A stretch of DNA of 64,000 nt. It comes from Caenorhabditis remanei (taxonomy: Eukaryota > Nematoda > Chromadorea > Rhabditida > Rhabditidae). The position numbers and the translations under genes are program-made. Below, piece after piece: positions 24,362 to 37,392 of this stretch; the stretch's first letter is position 1; each line of letters opens with the position of its first letter. The stretch is taken from the NCBI RefSeq assembly GCF_010183535.1, contig NC_071333.1, positions 12,956,587 through 13,020,586 on the forward strand. Direction: 5' to 3'. The notes beneath the pieces were generated by a model, which was not told the DNA's origin, made no database searches, and worked only from the letters and a program-made list of their open reading frames with translations.

Positions 24362-25589
24362 GTTTCGGTAGTTCATGAATTGTACTTTTCATGATTTGAA
24401 ATATTTTACTACTTTGCCAACTTTTACTCCCCCCCCCTCCCCATTCACAACTTTTCATATGGATAATTGTCAAAATTCCCTACTTCTATCCTATTCATGG
24501 TTATTGATACATTTCTCATGACATTTTTCTTTCATCTATTTCTCGGTTCTCTTCATTCCTTTCCTTTCGCCCCATTCCTCCACCCGTTTTATTTCTCCTT
24601 TCAATCATCTCTCAATAAATCTTGTATAAAGTATTGAGGAAAAAAGACGGAGCGAGATTTTAATTCGTCTGGACATCCAACGTCCTGGACTAAAAACGTC
24701 GCATACAATTACGAGTTATCCTGAATTGTAGTAAGGTCTCACTATGATATTTCATTTTTTTTGTCGTTTTTGAGCATGCAATACAAGTTGAGTGAAAAGG
24801 ACCAAAGAGGGTGAGCAGACAGAAAAAGGACAGCCGATATGTAGGTCTTCACCTTCTTTTCTCTTTTTTCTTCTTCTGTTTATTCCCTCGCTCCATTGCT
24901 TTCGCTTCGGTCAGTTTTCTTCTCTTCTTCTCATTTTGAACAAGATTTCAAAGATAGGCGTTATGTAAAAGACAATTTTTGTAAACTTTTATATTTCTTT
25001 CAACAAAATTCAAATCCTATTCACCGGAAATGAAAAAAAAAATGTGGGAAATTTTTATAAAAATTTGTTCAGAAGCAGATGCATTATTTTTCCATATGCC
25101 TTTTTTAGTGTCGTACGACGATTCATTTCTCTCTTTTCGTCTTTTCACCATACGCCATAAAAGAAATGTGCACAAGGGCTTTCTCAGAAAAAGGAAATCC
25201 GTGTAAAGCTTTAGTAGCACTTTGCCTCGCAAACGTCCCCTTTCTTTCAAGGACTTCTTCCCAAATTTAGATAAATATATACGGATTCTATTTGTACATC
25301 TTTGAAAAACGAATAATATAAACGTATTCTTAAACAAAGAGTTATTTTTGTGAGCCCTCACAAAGACGTCCCTTATCAGTGATTCATTATAATACTGTTC
25401 TGCGTCTCAGTGTTTTGTTTGCTTCTTCCTATGAATATCGATCGATCGTCCAGTTTTTTCAACATCTCATTTGCTTCGAACATAGTAACGTTTGTTTATT
25501 GATAGTGAAAACGATATCCTTCTCGTTTTTTCTGTTCGCAATCTTTTTCGAATTTATATTGCCTTCACTAACCCATTCAATTTAGAACA
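24362..25589. other. Intergenic between orphan A and orphan B
   Basis: It contains a C9 tract (24429-24437), the poly(A) signal of gene A near 24614, and CT-rich upstream DNA of gene B. No exons seen. Confidence 0.5.
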
Positions 25590-26959
25590 ATGGTCGATGT
25601 TGGGATTCAACACATGGGGTTCTTCAGCAACATATTTCTCAAAGTATTTGATGACATAATGAGTACTTATGTAAGTTGATATACCATAAGATGGTTTTGA
25701 AGCTATGTAATTTTTTTTCAGGAAGAGTCGATTGCTCCAATTGCGTCGATAACAGATTACGACAGTGATATGGATAGAAAAGTGAAACAAATTGAGAAAG
25801 CAGAAGAGCTGAAAGAAAGTACGGTGAAAGAAACGATTGAGAATCTTCACAGAATGAGACAGGCTAGTGAAACGAACATTTGTATCAAGATGGCGGAAGA
25901 AGTTTTTCAAAATATTTCGACAAAAGAGAATATAACGTCAAAAGATGATGAGATTGTGAAAGTAATGAAGGAATTGGAAATTGATCAGCGGACAGCCAGA
26001 GCATACTCTCCAATCGATATCAAAATTCCTAATTACAACTTGGAAAGAACAATGTTTGAATGGTAAGGATTTTACAATATTCGAAATTTAGTATAATTCG
26101 TAACTTCACCCAAATTTGGTCAAATTATCTAAAGAATTCCACAAATTTTAGGGGCTCTGGAGGACCAACCGTCAAGCAGTATCAACTTATATCTCATGTA
26201 GTGAAACTATACAGAAAAGAAGCAAAGGCTTGGTTTGTGAACACCGTCTCTTGTTATATATCGGTGAGTACCTGTTCAGTGAATGATTTCAAAACGAAGT
26301 TTTTAGTTTCGTGAGAATGGCGACAAGTGGATTCAAAATCTCGAGTTAGCTGTTCCGATGCTAGACTGCTTCACCATGAACAAGCATGAAGAAGATTGTC
26401 TCATCCGGGCGTTTTTACCTGGTAACGAAGATGTGAGTTACTATTCTTGAAAATCGGAAAACTGATTGAATTTGTTTTAGCATATGAAAGAAGAGAATTA
26501 TCTTGTGGATGGACCTTCTCTTGGAAGAGTATTCTTAGGTATCGATTTTTACACAAAGCATAACAATGTCTTCAAAGCTTTCGTAGCGAAAACAATGGCT
26601 TTGAACCCGAAAAGTAAGATTGTTCATAAAAAAGTTCAAATTTTAAAATTTTACTTTTAGTACGTGAACGCCTCGCCGCCCAATACCTCTACAAACGAAT
26701 GGTCGAACTGAGTAAGAAATTCTTCCACTCACAGGACCTCAAGTACAATTACATACGGATAGCTTGGGAAAGAAAGTTCAATTATATGGACGACTACATG
26801 GTCTGCTTGGTTTTGTTCATTAGAGACAAGACAGCTAACATTACCTGGGACGAAATCGAGGAAATTATCTATCCACTGGCTAAAGAGGTGCTGCGTGCTT
26901 GTTTTGCAGTCTCGTACAACGCGGAGTTAGAGAAACTGGCGCCACCAATCGAGTATTAG
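25590..26959 (+). CDS. Orphan family member B
   Basis: Six exons: 25590-25670, 25722-26062, 26152-26263, 26307-26432, 26481-26613, 26661-26959; 363 residues. After a short hydrophobic start (GFFSNIFLKVFDD), residues of exon 2 form a long charged helix, possibly a coiled coil (KVKQIEKAEELKEST and on). The family module appears at CYIS|FRENGDKWIQNLELAV, with a phase-0 intron at the bar. A second module-like stretch without intron lies near the C-terminus (KKFFHSQDLKYNYIRIAWER). No known domain is recognised and no signal peptide is clear. The ATG is preceded by TTTAGAACA, compatible with trans-splicing. AATAAA near 27196. Function unknown. Confidence 0.75.
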
Positions 26960-27429
26960 GAACGATTTTATGTAGAATGCTCTTAGAACCACCTAAAATC
27001 ATTACTATTTTTTATTGGCTAGTAACTTCAATTTTAGGATATACTTTCTGTTTCAAATTTCAAAATAATCTTGTTACCTCTTTGGGATTTCAAATCTTCT
27101 GGCAACCTCATTTCATTAATTTTCCTCCTGTGCAATTTTCACTGTGTCTTTTTCCTTGTAAATCGGTCTCAATAACAAATTTTGTTGTTTCTCAAAAATA
27201 AAAGTAATTCTAGTTTTTCTTTAATGTTTTTAAAACGAACTTTACAACATATTTTTTACTATGATTTCAATTTTTTCGAATAAAGTGATAAACAAAAAGT
27301 GGAGTACAATAATAATAATTTATATATTCTCAAATAAAATTACATGGAGAAGAGTATGTGAAAGTAGAAAGTTTAAGGTTCTCAACCTGGAAAAACAACG
27401 TGAATACAAACAAAAAAGAATTTAACAGA

Positions 27430-28316
27430 TCAAGGATTGTTGATAAGTCTGAGGGCGAGTCTCTTGTCGTTTTCTTCATCGTATCCGACCAAATTGAGAT
27501 TGAAAATGGAGTTCAACAGGTGTGTCTTCAAAGTTGTGTCCGGCTGTTCGCAGGCAAAATTGAAGAAGAGGAAAAAGTTTGGTTGAATGTAATCGGTTGC
27601 AATGAGTAGAGCAATCATTTTCTCCAGGGATGAATTGCTCAGATTATTGCTTCTTTGATATTCCTGAAGTTTTTGAATAAGAAAGCTGATATCTCGACCT
27701 GTTGACTTACAGCATGATAGTGATGAACGTCTTGAAGCATTTTTCGACGACCGTTAAGTTCGTTATCTGAAAACTTGATTTTCTTTATCATGTTATGAGT
27801 TCAAGATAGCTTACTCTCTGTATTGATAAATGAATCAAAAGTGGTTGTGTCTTCTCTGTCGAATACTGTCTCCACAAAGTTGTCAAAGAGTGGTTTTTTG
27901 ACGTCATAGTATGTTTGATTCCAGTGTTCCAGGAACTCACTAATCCGTTCATCAGAAAAACCACCGGCGGCTAGAAACTGATGAATACTTTTTAACAGTC
28001 CCGTGTTAACAGTTGGCAGGTCAATCAGTTCCCTCAAAATGCTTCGTTCGGGCGATGCATCTGCAAAACAATCTACGTGCTTGTTGACAGAAATCTCATC
28101 TTTGTAATTGCCGTAAAGAGTTCGAGGACAAACGAAATACGCGACGTTGTTTGTGAAAATGAAACGGTAAGATGATAAATGAGGTGAAGGAAGTGAATTC
28201 GCAACATTCTTGTTAGATTACCTACTTTTCGCGGTGTTTTCATCGAGGTTGTTGAACGATTCGGAATCTGCCAGGGTGATGTTCTCGAGACTGAGAATGG
28301 ATTGGACTTCCTTCAT
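27430..28316 (-). CDS. Orphan family member C
   Basis: Four minus-strand exons: 28316-28226, 28060-27815, 27766-27711, 27663-27430; 208 residues. The ATG lies four bases after TTTTTCAG, as for SL-spliced genes. The protein is acidic in the middle (EFLEHWNQTYYDVKKPLFDN) and has no signal peptide. The third exon is exactly 56 nt and ends DVHHYHA. After the phase-0 intron comes EYQRSNNLSNSSLEKMIALL, matching the family pattern, though the aromatic core is weak in this copy. It is the only family member here on the minus strand and is convergent with gene B. Function unknown. Confidence 0.75.
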
Positions 28317-29871
28317 TTAGCTGAAAAACAGAAAACTTATAGGAATAAATTTAAATAACAGAAAAGTGTTTGGAAAACAATTTGAAAATTTCGAGTACAT
28401 CGGAGAAAAGAGAATCGAGAATAGTCTATGATTAAATCTCGCTACCAGTTTGATTTTGAATGGTAACTTTGGAAGGTATGGAGTTGTTTACGAGATGTCC
28501 GAGATTTCTATCAAGCAAACATTCTCATTCTTAAGATATTACGCTGCAAAAAAAAGTTCGGTTATCGGGTCAGAACCCTCATGTTGACGATGAAAGGATA
28601 TTTGATAAGGAAGGGAGATACAAATGACTTACATACTACTTGCACCCCCAGGCCGACAAAGGGAGGCATATGTTCACATGATACTAAAAAACGTCTAGAC
28701 CTCCGCTGAAGAAATGTTCCGATGGATGCGTTTTCTAATAGCAGAAATGACCTTCATTCCTGTACTTATTAGGCTTTGAGAAAAAAAAAATCATTTAGAA
28801 AAAGCCTGAGAGAGGTTTACACTGGAAATACTTGTTTGCTGCTTCATAAGTAGGTAAAATAAGTAATGTAAAGTGGAACACGGAAAAATAGACTAAAGAT
28901 GAAAAACGTTTCAAAACAACACCGACGTTTCTCGGAAATCGGAACAAAATGAAGATTGATTATGGTCAAAGATAAGAAGTAACATCTGCCACCGAAACCT
29001 AATGGGTGGGCCTTGGAAGATAGAAGATTAGCGAGAAAATTGGAACTAATATGGCAAGAATTCAAAAGACTGCGAGGAACAAAGATCTAATTTCAATTCT
29101 ATGCCGCCTTGCGTTGGGAGGCCTAAAAAGTGCACTTGTACCTCAAAGGTTGCCCACAACTATCATACTCGCAAATGGTTTCAATGTGGGTGTACTCTTT
29201 ATTTTTCCGAATGTACTTTTGTTTTGATTGAAGGTAAAAAAAAGTTTGAAACAAAAAGAAATGAATTGTCATAATGATTTATCAAGAAAAAGTGAGAAAA
29301 TGACTTTATGAAAGAAAATGAAAGTGAAAATGTGAAAGTGAGAATCAACGCGAATTCAACTATAAGATTAGCTGTACTTTGAAAGATTTCAGAAGTAGCA
29401 GATGTTGCACCTTCGGACGTCGTGCTGCCCTTGGTTTATCTGGAAAGTGCAGGCCAGTCACTCGATTCTGCCCGAAAACAGAAGACGTCTGGCTTCAGTT
29501 GAATAATCAATCCGCAAGACATTCATACTGAAAATCTGGAATATAAATACAAAAATTAGATTCTTACCTATTCAGAGCGGATTAGAAAAGTGTTTTGAAG
29601 GTTTATGACTCAAAAACTCATTGAACTCATTTCTGCCAATGTCCTTTCATGGTGTTGTTTTCAATACTTCAAATAGATTTTTCAATCTAATTTGTACTTG
29701 GCAGAGAGCAGGAACTCATAAATCATGAGTGAGTTACTACATGTGACATCTCCATAATGCTTCACTCCGGGGACTCACAACGAATCTTTCCTTTACCTCC
29801 ATTTAGGCTCAATGACTTACATAGAGCTCCCGTTTTCCAAATATTACGTTTGAGTATATTTTTTTTTTCAG
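28317..29871. other. Divergent upstream region
   Basis: No gene is supported. A short Cys- and Arg-rich frame near 29390-29530 (CCTFGRRAALGLSGKCRP) is open on the plus strand. It overlaps other open frames, lacks a start and donor, and is not called. Confidence 0.45.
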
Positions 29872-29927
29872 GGTATTACTTCGAATCAATTGTTGATCGT
29901 GTGCCAATTGTTGCCAAAGTGCTTGAT

Positions 29928-30203
29928 ATGTCTGCAAACCAAAAACCAACAGCTGGCAACACGTCTGCCATGCAACCGTGTGAGTTACTTCATAAAACTC
30001 TGAGATTCCGATAAATTAACTGTTATTCAGATGACAAACTCTCTGAAGAGAGTGCTCATAAGGTCAGTGCACCAAGCGAAGGTCATAAACCGGACATGTC
30101 AAATCATGTTTCGCAACAACTTCAAAAATTGAGCCATATTCAGTTCGACGACTTCCGTGGACACGATTTGGGAATCCCACTCAAGCCACCACCAAGACCT
30201 TGA
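29928..30203 (+). CDS. Small orphan protein with proline-rich tail
   Basis: Two exons, 29928-29979 and 30031-30203, give 74 residues: MSANQKPTAGNTSAMQPYDK, a polar middle, then HDLGIPLKPPPRP and stop. The first exon begins after a long T run plus CAG at 29872. The frame stays open through that exon, so the protein could start upstream of the chosen ATG if a further exon exists. AATAAA is near 30323. No similarity to the surrounding family was seen, and the protein is likely disordered. Function unknown. Confidence 0.55.
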
Positions 30204-31804
30204 GAAATCATGTTTGAAAGATAAATGGACCTTCTGTCAGTTTGATCTTATTCAAATTTATTATCCGATGCTCTGGAACTTTTTGTTTCTTCTCTGTCCC
30301 ATTTTAACCATTTATTTCAAACAATAAAAATCTAATTTACCCCAGATGTTAGTTGGACTATTAGAATAGAAAATGATTCCATCTAAAAAGAACTGGCAGA
30401 CACATGCCCAATGACCCTTGTCTCTCAAGCACAACACGCGTGTTAGATTGTGTCCTTACATCCCAAATGTAAAAGTGCGAGGCTTGATACTGACAGATTG
30501 AATTTTTCTCACATTTTATTTCAAAAGATTCATCTTACTCGCTTATAATTCTTTGACCCTTTTTTGGCATCACGCTTCACAAATTTCCTCTCGTCGAATT
30601 TCTTCCGTATCAGATCTTTCTAGAAGCTTTCTTAGAATTGCTCTTCACAACACGGAGAAAGAAAAAAGAAGAAAGATTGGCTACAATCCTAGAACCTCAT
30701 CAAATCTCCAATACTTTTCAATTTGGCAAAGTGAACTTTTGGTAAATGGAGTTTTCATGAATCACCCCAGCCCCTCGATCTGCCATCTTTCACCTTTCGC
30801 TCTTTAATCCCCTCCGTTTTCTCTACAAACATTTTGCACACCTTCTCAATATGTCTTATGTCGAATAAATTGCAAAAAATGCGAGCCAGCTAACTGAGTG
30901 GCGCTTCGTGTTATTGCTCCCCCACGAATATTTCCAGAAGCCAGTGAGGGAGGTGGCGCCCTCTTTGCTCTCGTTTTTTTTGCACTCCAGCCACGCACTT
31001 TCCTCTCTCGTCTCTCAATCCACTTTTCCGGGATCGTCGTTTGCATGCATGTATGTGTGTTTTTTTTGCTATATCAGTGACTGCCAAGTTGAGAGACACC
31101 TCTCACACACCTAGGTCTTATTTGAGGAGAATGCAGAGAAAGAGTTGGGTGGAGCGTATCCCATTCTCATCCGCTTTTATCAACCGAATCCCACTGCTCA
31201 ACTTCATCATCCGGTGATAGTTCCGTTTTCAGTGATGGCTTGTTGTGAGTTCCGAGTATCCAGATTATCTCTTCTGATTGAATATTGTCTATAAAAACTT
31301 TTGATAGCTATTGTATTGAATATATAGGTTCTCTTGAAAGACAGAACTCGCTTTAGTGATATCAAACATAATACATAGATGACTGATTAGTGAAGGTTAT
31401 AAGAGATACTATCTATAAAGATACCAACGACTTATCTGGCATAATGAATCTCTGAGAGATAATTGTTCGATTAGTTTTTCGTCTTTCAGGATTCTATTAC
31501 AAAAAAATAGGAAGCCCATTTCACATTTCGTGCCAATTAGTTTTCTATCCCCATCTTCTTTTCTTACGATGGTTTCATATTATATTCCTCAGATAACGAG
31601 CTCACATTCATTCTCCGTTTCGAAATTAAATTGACCATTTTTATTTCAACTCTATCCAATTTTATTCTCTGTAGCCCCCCGTCCGGCACCTCGTTTTCAA
31701 TTTCTCTTCTTTTTTCTTGCAATTTTTGCGCGTTCTCGTCAAGTGGGGTCTTTCTTCCAATTTATGTGTTTCAGGGAGGCAAAGCCGAAAGGAGAGAGTG
31801 TCGG
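30204..31804. other. Intergenic, upstream of orphan D
   Basis: CT-rich upstream DNA. Short ATG frames at 31130 and 31235 end in possible donors, but their phases do not fit the next gene. An acceptor (GTGTTTCAG) about 35 bp before the start of gene D probably marks its leader. Confidence 0.45.
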
Positions 31805-33062
31805 ATGCTTGCGGGCAGCGCGGCTTCGCGATTTTTTGAACATGACCCAGAGGTAGGGGGATTATCAGAGTTTTGCTCTTTTCAATCAGCACGTTTATCT
31901 TTTTTAAGCTGGCAGCCATTTTTCAAGAACCAGTGACCAAACGCATCGGTGTTGTGGAGTATCAGGACAAACCACGGAAGGGATTCTACAGACATGAAAT
32001 ACTGAAAACCTACATGAGGTTTGTATATAGTTTGGTCGAGAAACATTGGAAACATTTGTAAAATTTAGAAGGTACTACCCGACGCCTTCTATGAGATCAG
32101 ATCTTATCGACAGTATGAATGTAGCAGTCAAGTTCAATATTCCTACATATTTTACACATCAACCGTAAGTTTAAAACATCATTTAGAGGGGGTTATTGTT
32201 TTGTTTATCCTTTCTCCAAAAAGTTTTGAAAACATGATGTGATTCTGAATTCACAAACCGTGAGTACTAATTATCTAAAATTGATAAATGTTTGCTCTTA
32301 AAGTGATGAGAAACCATTGATAGATCATAAAATCAAAGTTTGCTACAAAGTCATTCGAAAAAAAACACATTTCCGTGACAAACGGAAGCCAATAACTGTT
32401 CAGTAGGTAGATTAGTTTCATTCCACCGGAAACGAGCTGCAGATTGAGCTAATTTCCGGTTACTTTAAGGTTTTGCATCTGAAAATGTCACAAAACATTG
32501 GTACTTCTAGTTTTGAACATACTCATCATCAATTCATTTTTCAGGGTCGACAAAAAACAGAATATGCAAAAAGGTGAGTTAAAGCACCTGGAGTGAAAAT
32601 TGATATTTTTTCTAATTCAGCTCAAAACTATCTAAAGTATCTTGGTTCTACCAGAGGTTTTATTTGTTATTTCAACCGAGCCAGCAAAAGCACTACTTAT
32701 CGACGTGAGAAATCAAGATACCTAGTTCTCGTGCAAAGTGTACCGTATTTCAGATGTGATAGAAAGAATGCGTTACTCCTTCAGATGCTATATCAAGGAG
32801 CTCCATGGGGTAATTCCAATATTTTTAATCTCTTCAAACTGACTATAAATTTCAGGTTTACCAAAGAGCGGAGCATATTCATTTTCTAAACGAGATCATT
32901 TTCATTAAAAACCTCCAAACCTACCCATTCCCTAAAAGATGGATTGTACTCATCGCGTTCTACCACAATATGCCGGAATATGAACGTCTTCTGGCAGCAA
33001 TCCGCGTTCTGACGGATTACGATGGGGATCGTGCACCAGAATTTGAAGCTGAAATGTTTTGA
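31805..33062 (+). CDS. Orphan family member D
   Basis: Seven exons: 31805-31852, 31909-32018, 32069-32164, 32545-32573, 32621-32704, 32754-32809, 32856-33062; 209 residues. Exon 6 is 56 nt and ends CYIKELHG. After the phase-0 intron the protein continues [20 protein letters not shown], then a conserved-looking tail ending EFEAEMF. The alternative of reading straight through 32704-32754 gives an early stop, so the 49-nt intron (donor GAC|GTGAGA) is needed. There are many Tyr, Arg and Lys residues in the N-terminal half ([19 protein letters not shown]). No signal peptide or known domain was seen. Confidence 0.7.
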
Positions 33063-34483
33063 ATAATACAAAAGTCTGTTAGAACCCTGATCCCTTTGAT
33101 CTTACTATAACGTTTGACTACCACCAATCGTTCATTTTTTTTTCATCATTTGTTGCCCCTAGAATTCCTTTGAATTTACAGGTACAATTGTCCACCTAGT
33201 TTGACGTCATCAGAAACACGATCACTCCTCCAATTCTTCTATCAGTCTTTATATCAGTATACCAATTTTTCAATTTGTGATTTATTTATGAAACTTACTA
33301 TTTCCCCATTCCGTTGCTATGAAAAGGTTACTCTTTTTTCTTTCAGTATTTAAAAAAAATAAAAATGATCATAGAAAGCAAAATTCAATTTAAGAAACCT
33401 CGCTTGATCATAGACTCCGACTAAACCAATCAAAAAATACATTTGAGTTATTTTTGACCGAGTTCAATTCTGGGAAATCAGAATTCATAAACGCGACTCT
33501 AGTTACGGCTCAACCAGCTCAACAGCAGGTGTCTTGCTGTTCTTCTCTGGTGGTGCCAGGCGTACTCAACCGTCTCATTTAATTTCAAATTTGCCGCGCT
33601 TTTTATCAAAATTTCTTTTCACTCTGTACCTCAATCATTTTTGTCAGCGAAAACTAATTGCCTCTCCGAGAAACAGAAGACATATCGAACATTCGACTTT
33701 ATCAATTGGAGAGGTTAAACAGTTGTTCAGTAGGATGAAACTAAATTTCAAAAATAAAAGTTTTAAGACTGCAAAGTGTAATCATGCCTTTCCACAATAG
33801 TTCATACCGACCGCCTGCAAACACATTTACGATTCAGTGCAGGGCGTTAACGTTTTTTTTCCCGAGGGCAAACCACAGATGCGTTCTCCTCTCCATGCCG
33901 ACTTCGACGTGTTCATTGCATGTTCATTCTTTCTTTTTTTCTCAAATAAAATAATTTGACTGTGTGATGAAACGGACAGATTGTTCATTTCTTTTAATGC
34001 CCAACCAGATTCCCTCTAGCTAGTCCCTGACATCATCTGCCAGCGCCAAAACACACAATTCGAATTCGGAGATTCATGAAGATTAGAAATTAGAGAGGAG
34101 TGCAAAGGTTCAGGTTGTCCTCGTCAAAATCGTTTTAAACACAGCCTTTCGCGTACACACATTCACCCAAGCTCCTCATTATTTTTCCTTCCGTGCTTGC
34201 TCGTAAAATCTCGTGGTTCTATTTTTTTGGTGGTCGGTGAGAACATGGAACGGAAGCGAATATGTATTCAAATGCCCATTTTTGCGCGCTGACTAATTCG
34301 TCTTTTTTTCATGCAAATGTCCAATTTTGTTCTTATTCACATCCGGTGTCCTTCTGTCTTTACTCCTCTTTTGTTTTTCTCAAATGTATATATTCGATCA
34401 TTTTTAGGCATAGGAGATTCTGCTGAATATTGTATTCTCTCTTCGGGTTTTTCGCTCCAATTTCATTTTGCAATTCGTATTTC
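33063..34483. other. Intergenic
   Basis: The 3' flank of gene D and the upstream region of the kinase gene. No convincing exons. A minus-strand stretch ending near 33503 looks faintly protein-like but is too short. Confidence 0.45.
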
Positions 34484-36406
34484 ATGAGGTATATAAAATC
34501 AGAATTTTTGTTTTTTGAGATTGTTGTTGTAGTTCGTCACATGGACTGAAGCGAAGAGCATATACGACAGCATACGAAGGTACATCAGGTGAACCAACCT
34601 CTAAATACTCTAATTCAACACCGGAACCGCTCGTTATGGAGCCGGACCACGTTCCACCACCGCCACCTGTCATTGGAGATGAAGCGTTCCTGCGGCTTGA
34701 CCTACTCGAAATGACAAACATCCCAAGGTATTGGACATCGGTGTTGAGTCTTGGAACAGGGTGAGCTTTTTTGATTGAAAATTGAGATAAGAAATTGAAA
34801 TACAAAAAAAACTTTTCAGAGCGTTCGGAGAGATTCATCTGGTTCACTCGGATCAGTTGGATGCCAGAGGAGAGAACATTATTCATAATGAGTTCGTCCT
34901 CAAAATAGTGAAACTTCCATCGAGTGAGTTGGTCAATGTAGTGAGAGAAGTGGAAATGCATCGGCTGTGTCGGAATCATCAGAATGTGCTTTTTGCTGGC
35001 GTGAGCTATTGCCAGCAATATGGAGATGGGTATCGAGTTCAAGTGAGTTATTTTTGGTTTTTGATATATAAACCACCAATTATAGGGTAGATAAAAAATA
35101 TTAAAATAATTGAGTGAGGAAGGATGGAATTACTTTTTGCGTAGAAATGAAACTAATGGCCACATAGAATAGTAGATCTAAGTTCAAATTTTTACAGATG
35201 TGTTTGGAATACGCTGCATTGAGCGATATGGGTTTGTTTTCAATAAAAGAAAAAGAGGAACGTCACATTGCCTTCGTTTGCAAACAGGTTCACAACAAAT
35301 CTGTTACAAATAAAAAGTTTATAAATTTTTAGGTAATAAATGCTCTCCAACACATTCACACACTTCGAGTTGTTCATGGAGATCTCAGCATCAGGAATGT
35401 TCTAACCACCCACAGAGGAGTTATCAAAATTTGTAAGCTTGAAGAAATAATTTCTGTGCTAAATTACTGTTTCCAGCGGACTTCGGAATGGCTGACACAT
35501 TAGAAAATACGACCCGACGAGGACAAGTCACATACCGAGGAACCCCGGGATTTGTGAGTGCTGTTTGTATTAATTTCATCTGAAAAACCATACTTGTCAC
35601 GGGACGGGCCGGGCCGGGCCAAAATCAGGAAAAATCTCGGCTCGGCCCGCTCGGCCCGTTTTGAAACATTTTTTGAAACATTTTTGAAAATTTGATGTTT
35701 TTTTGGAAATTTTTTGAAAAAAAAAGTTTTCCAATAAAAATTCAAAATTCAATAAAAAGGTAAATATGTATGATGATTTAAGCATTTTTACTCTAAATTT
35801 TCGAAAAATTTCAGAAAATTGTGTTACAAAATGAGTACACATTTTTGAATCCGGGCCGAGCCGGGCCGGCCCGATTTTTGACTAGAAAAACAATAATGTA
35901 TTTTTCAGATTGCACCAGAAGTAATTAGTATGACAGGATATGATACAAGAGCGGATATGTGGAGTCTTGGAATCCTTGCGTTGTTTCTCTCAACTGGAAA
36001 AAATCCGTTTCAGCAAGGAATACTTTTTGACTTTCAAACGGTAACCGAAATCAAAGTTTTTCATAAAGTTTCTGTTTTCTTACTTTCAGTATCGCCGACT
36101 AATAGCAGAAGAGTTCTACCCCGACCTGGACCCGCTGAATCTTTCAGATGATTTCTATGTAAGATCAAGTCAATATGCTCCTTCAAAAGACTTTTAAATT
36201 TTCAGAGTTTCATCACCGATTTGAACCATTATGACCCTGCGGAGAGGTGTGATGCTTGGGAGATCTCCACTGACAACTTTATCAAAACAAGCTGTACACA
36301 GCAGGAATTCTTGGATCACTATAAACAAGTCAGAACGAGATATGGAATGGATCTTCCGTTTCCAGATGATTCTCAGCCGTTCTCGGTCCCCACAGTACGA
36401 GAGTAA
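34484..36406 (+). CDS. Protein kinase, probably Ser/Thr, worm-type STE-like
   Basis: Nine exons: 34484-34488, 34533-34760, 34820-35042, 35198-35287, 35333-35432, 35477-35553, 35909-36040, 36090-36158, 36206-36406; 374 residues. The first exon has only five coding bases (ATG AG), chosen because the next exon is open upstream of its own ATG. Kinase motifs in order are the Gly loop LGTGAFGE (75-82), Lys106 in FVLKIV, catalytic loop HGDLSIRN (Asp199, Asn204), DFG at 217-219, APE at 243-245, and DMWSLGILALF in subdomain IX. The HRD arginine is Gly, but the Asp, Asn and Lys needed for catalysis are all present, so it is probably active. A family cannot be fixed by eye. The 355-nt intron 6 holds a GGGCC repeat. 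AATAAA at about 36474. Confidence 0.85.
35590..35885. repeat. GGGCC-rich interspersed element in kinase intron
   Basis: Within the intron 35554-35908, GC-rich ends flank a T/A-rich centre. The left end has ACGGGCCGGGCCGGGCC and GGCTCGGCCCGCTCGGCCCG; the right end has CCGGGCCGAGCCGGGCCGG. The ends are partly inverted copies (CGGCTCGGCCCG). This resembles a non-autonomous mobile element. It is far more GC-rich than the surrounding DNA. Confidence 0.55.
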
Positions 36407-37392
36407 TCAAAGAATAATAAGAGTCATGATTATTTGTACATACATGTTAATAATAGATAGAATATTGAATATTAATAAAGTCCCACCATCCGGCTAAATA
36501 CTAATATGTATAATTTGTGAACCGACAGGAAGAGGGTTAAAACTAGAGACACCGGCTTGCTCTGGTTTATGTCACGTCTGCTCTTTTAGTGCACAAGAAG
36601 TATGTAAACTTGTTTTCCTTGTTTTTGAAATTGAAATATGTATTCAATTCCAATTTGTGAACTAGCCAAAAATGATTTCTCATTTCTTACTTATCGGTCA
36701 CCCGCGTTACTCAAAAACTCATGTAACCAGTTTTTTCAAAACTGTTTACTTGGAAACGACTGACTTCTTCTTCCCATTCCATCAAACGACGCGCGTTTAA
36801 CTAATTATGACAATAAAATCTCTCACGAAACTATTGTTTTGCATCAAAAAAAGGGCATTCGGTTTTTTTGTCTGTTCTTCTCTCCTTTTGTGTATCAATA
36901 CTAGGAAAGGGGTCACATTACATCAGATTCCATCGCAAACATACCCGAAGTCTATGTGTTCTTTTCACCAACTATTTTATCTTTATGCCTTCCTCTAATA
37001 AATATTAACTTTTAGTTGTGTAAAGTCTACCGAAATTGGGAATTAAAGCCCAACGTTTTTTTGTCCATTCTCATCTATTGTCACAGCCAAAAAAGAAGTT
37101 GAAAGAAAATTGTCTGAACTCGCAATTTTCTTTTCCCAATAACAATTTATTTTTATTGGAGACAGTTTTTTAATGGTTATAGAAGTCTTTACTTCAAAAA
37201 ATCTTTGCTGTAATTATGCTTTTTATGTAGCACGAGAGAATCAATAGAACACACGCACTCTCTTTCATTTTCTGTCATATTTCCTAGTTTTTCCTTCTTC
37301 TTCTCCGCTCTGTTTCTTTTTTTGCAGTTCACCATTTCCTCTCTTCAAAACTTGTTTTAAACCAAACAAAGTTGTTTTGCTTTGTAGTTGAT
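36407..37392. other. Intergenic
   Basis: The 3' end of the kinase gene and the CT-rich upstream region of orphan E. No exons seen. Confidence 0.5.

Noticed and set aside
29389..29530. Cys/Arg-rich plus-strand stretch, possible small secreted peptide
   Set aside because: No start codon or signal peptide in frame, and all three frames are open over part of it.
32621..32909. Unspliced reading of orphan D through 32704-32754 ending at a TAA near 32909
   Set aside because: It ignores good splice sites and leaves the open, protein-like downstream frame to 33062 unexplained. The spliced model keeps the 56-nt exon and the phase-0 junction.
33503..33570. Minus-strand stretch reading LAPPEKNSKTPAVELVEP before a stop
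   Set aside because: About 20 codons only, preceded by stops, with no poly(A) signal or partner exon.
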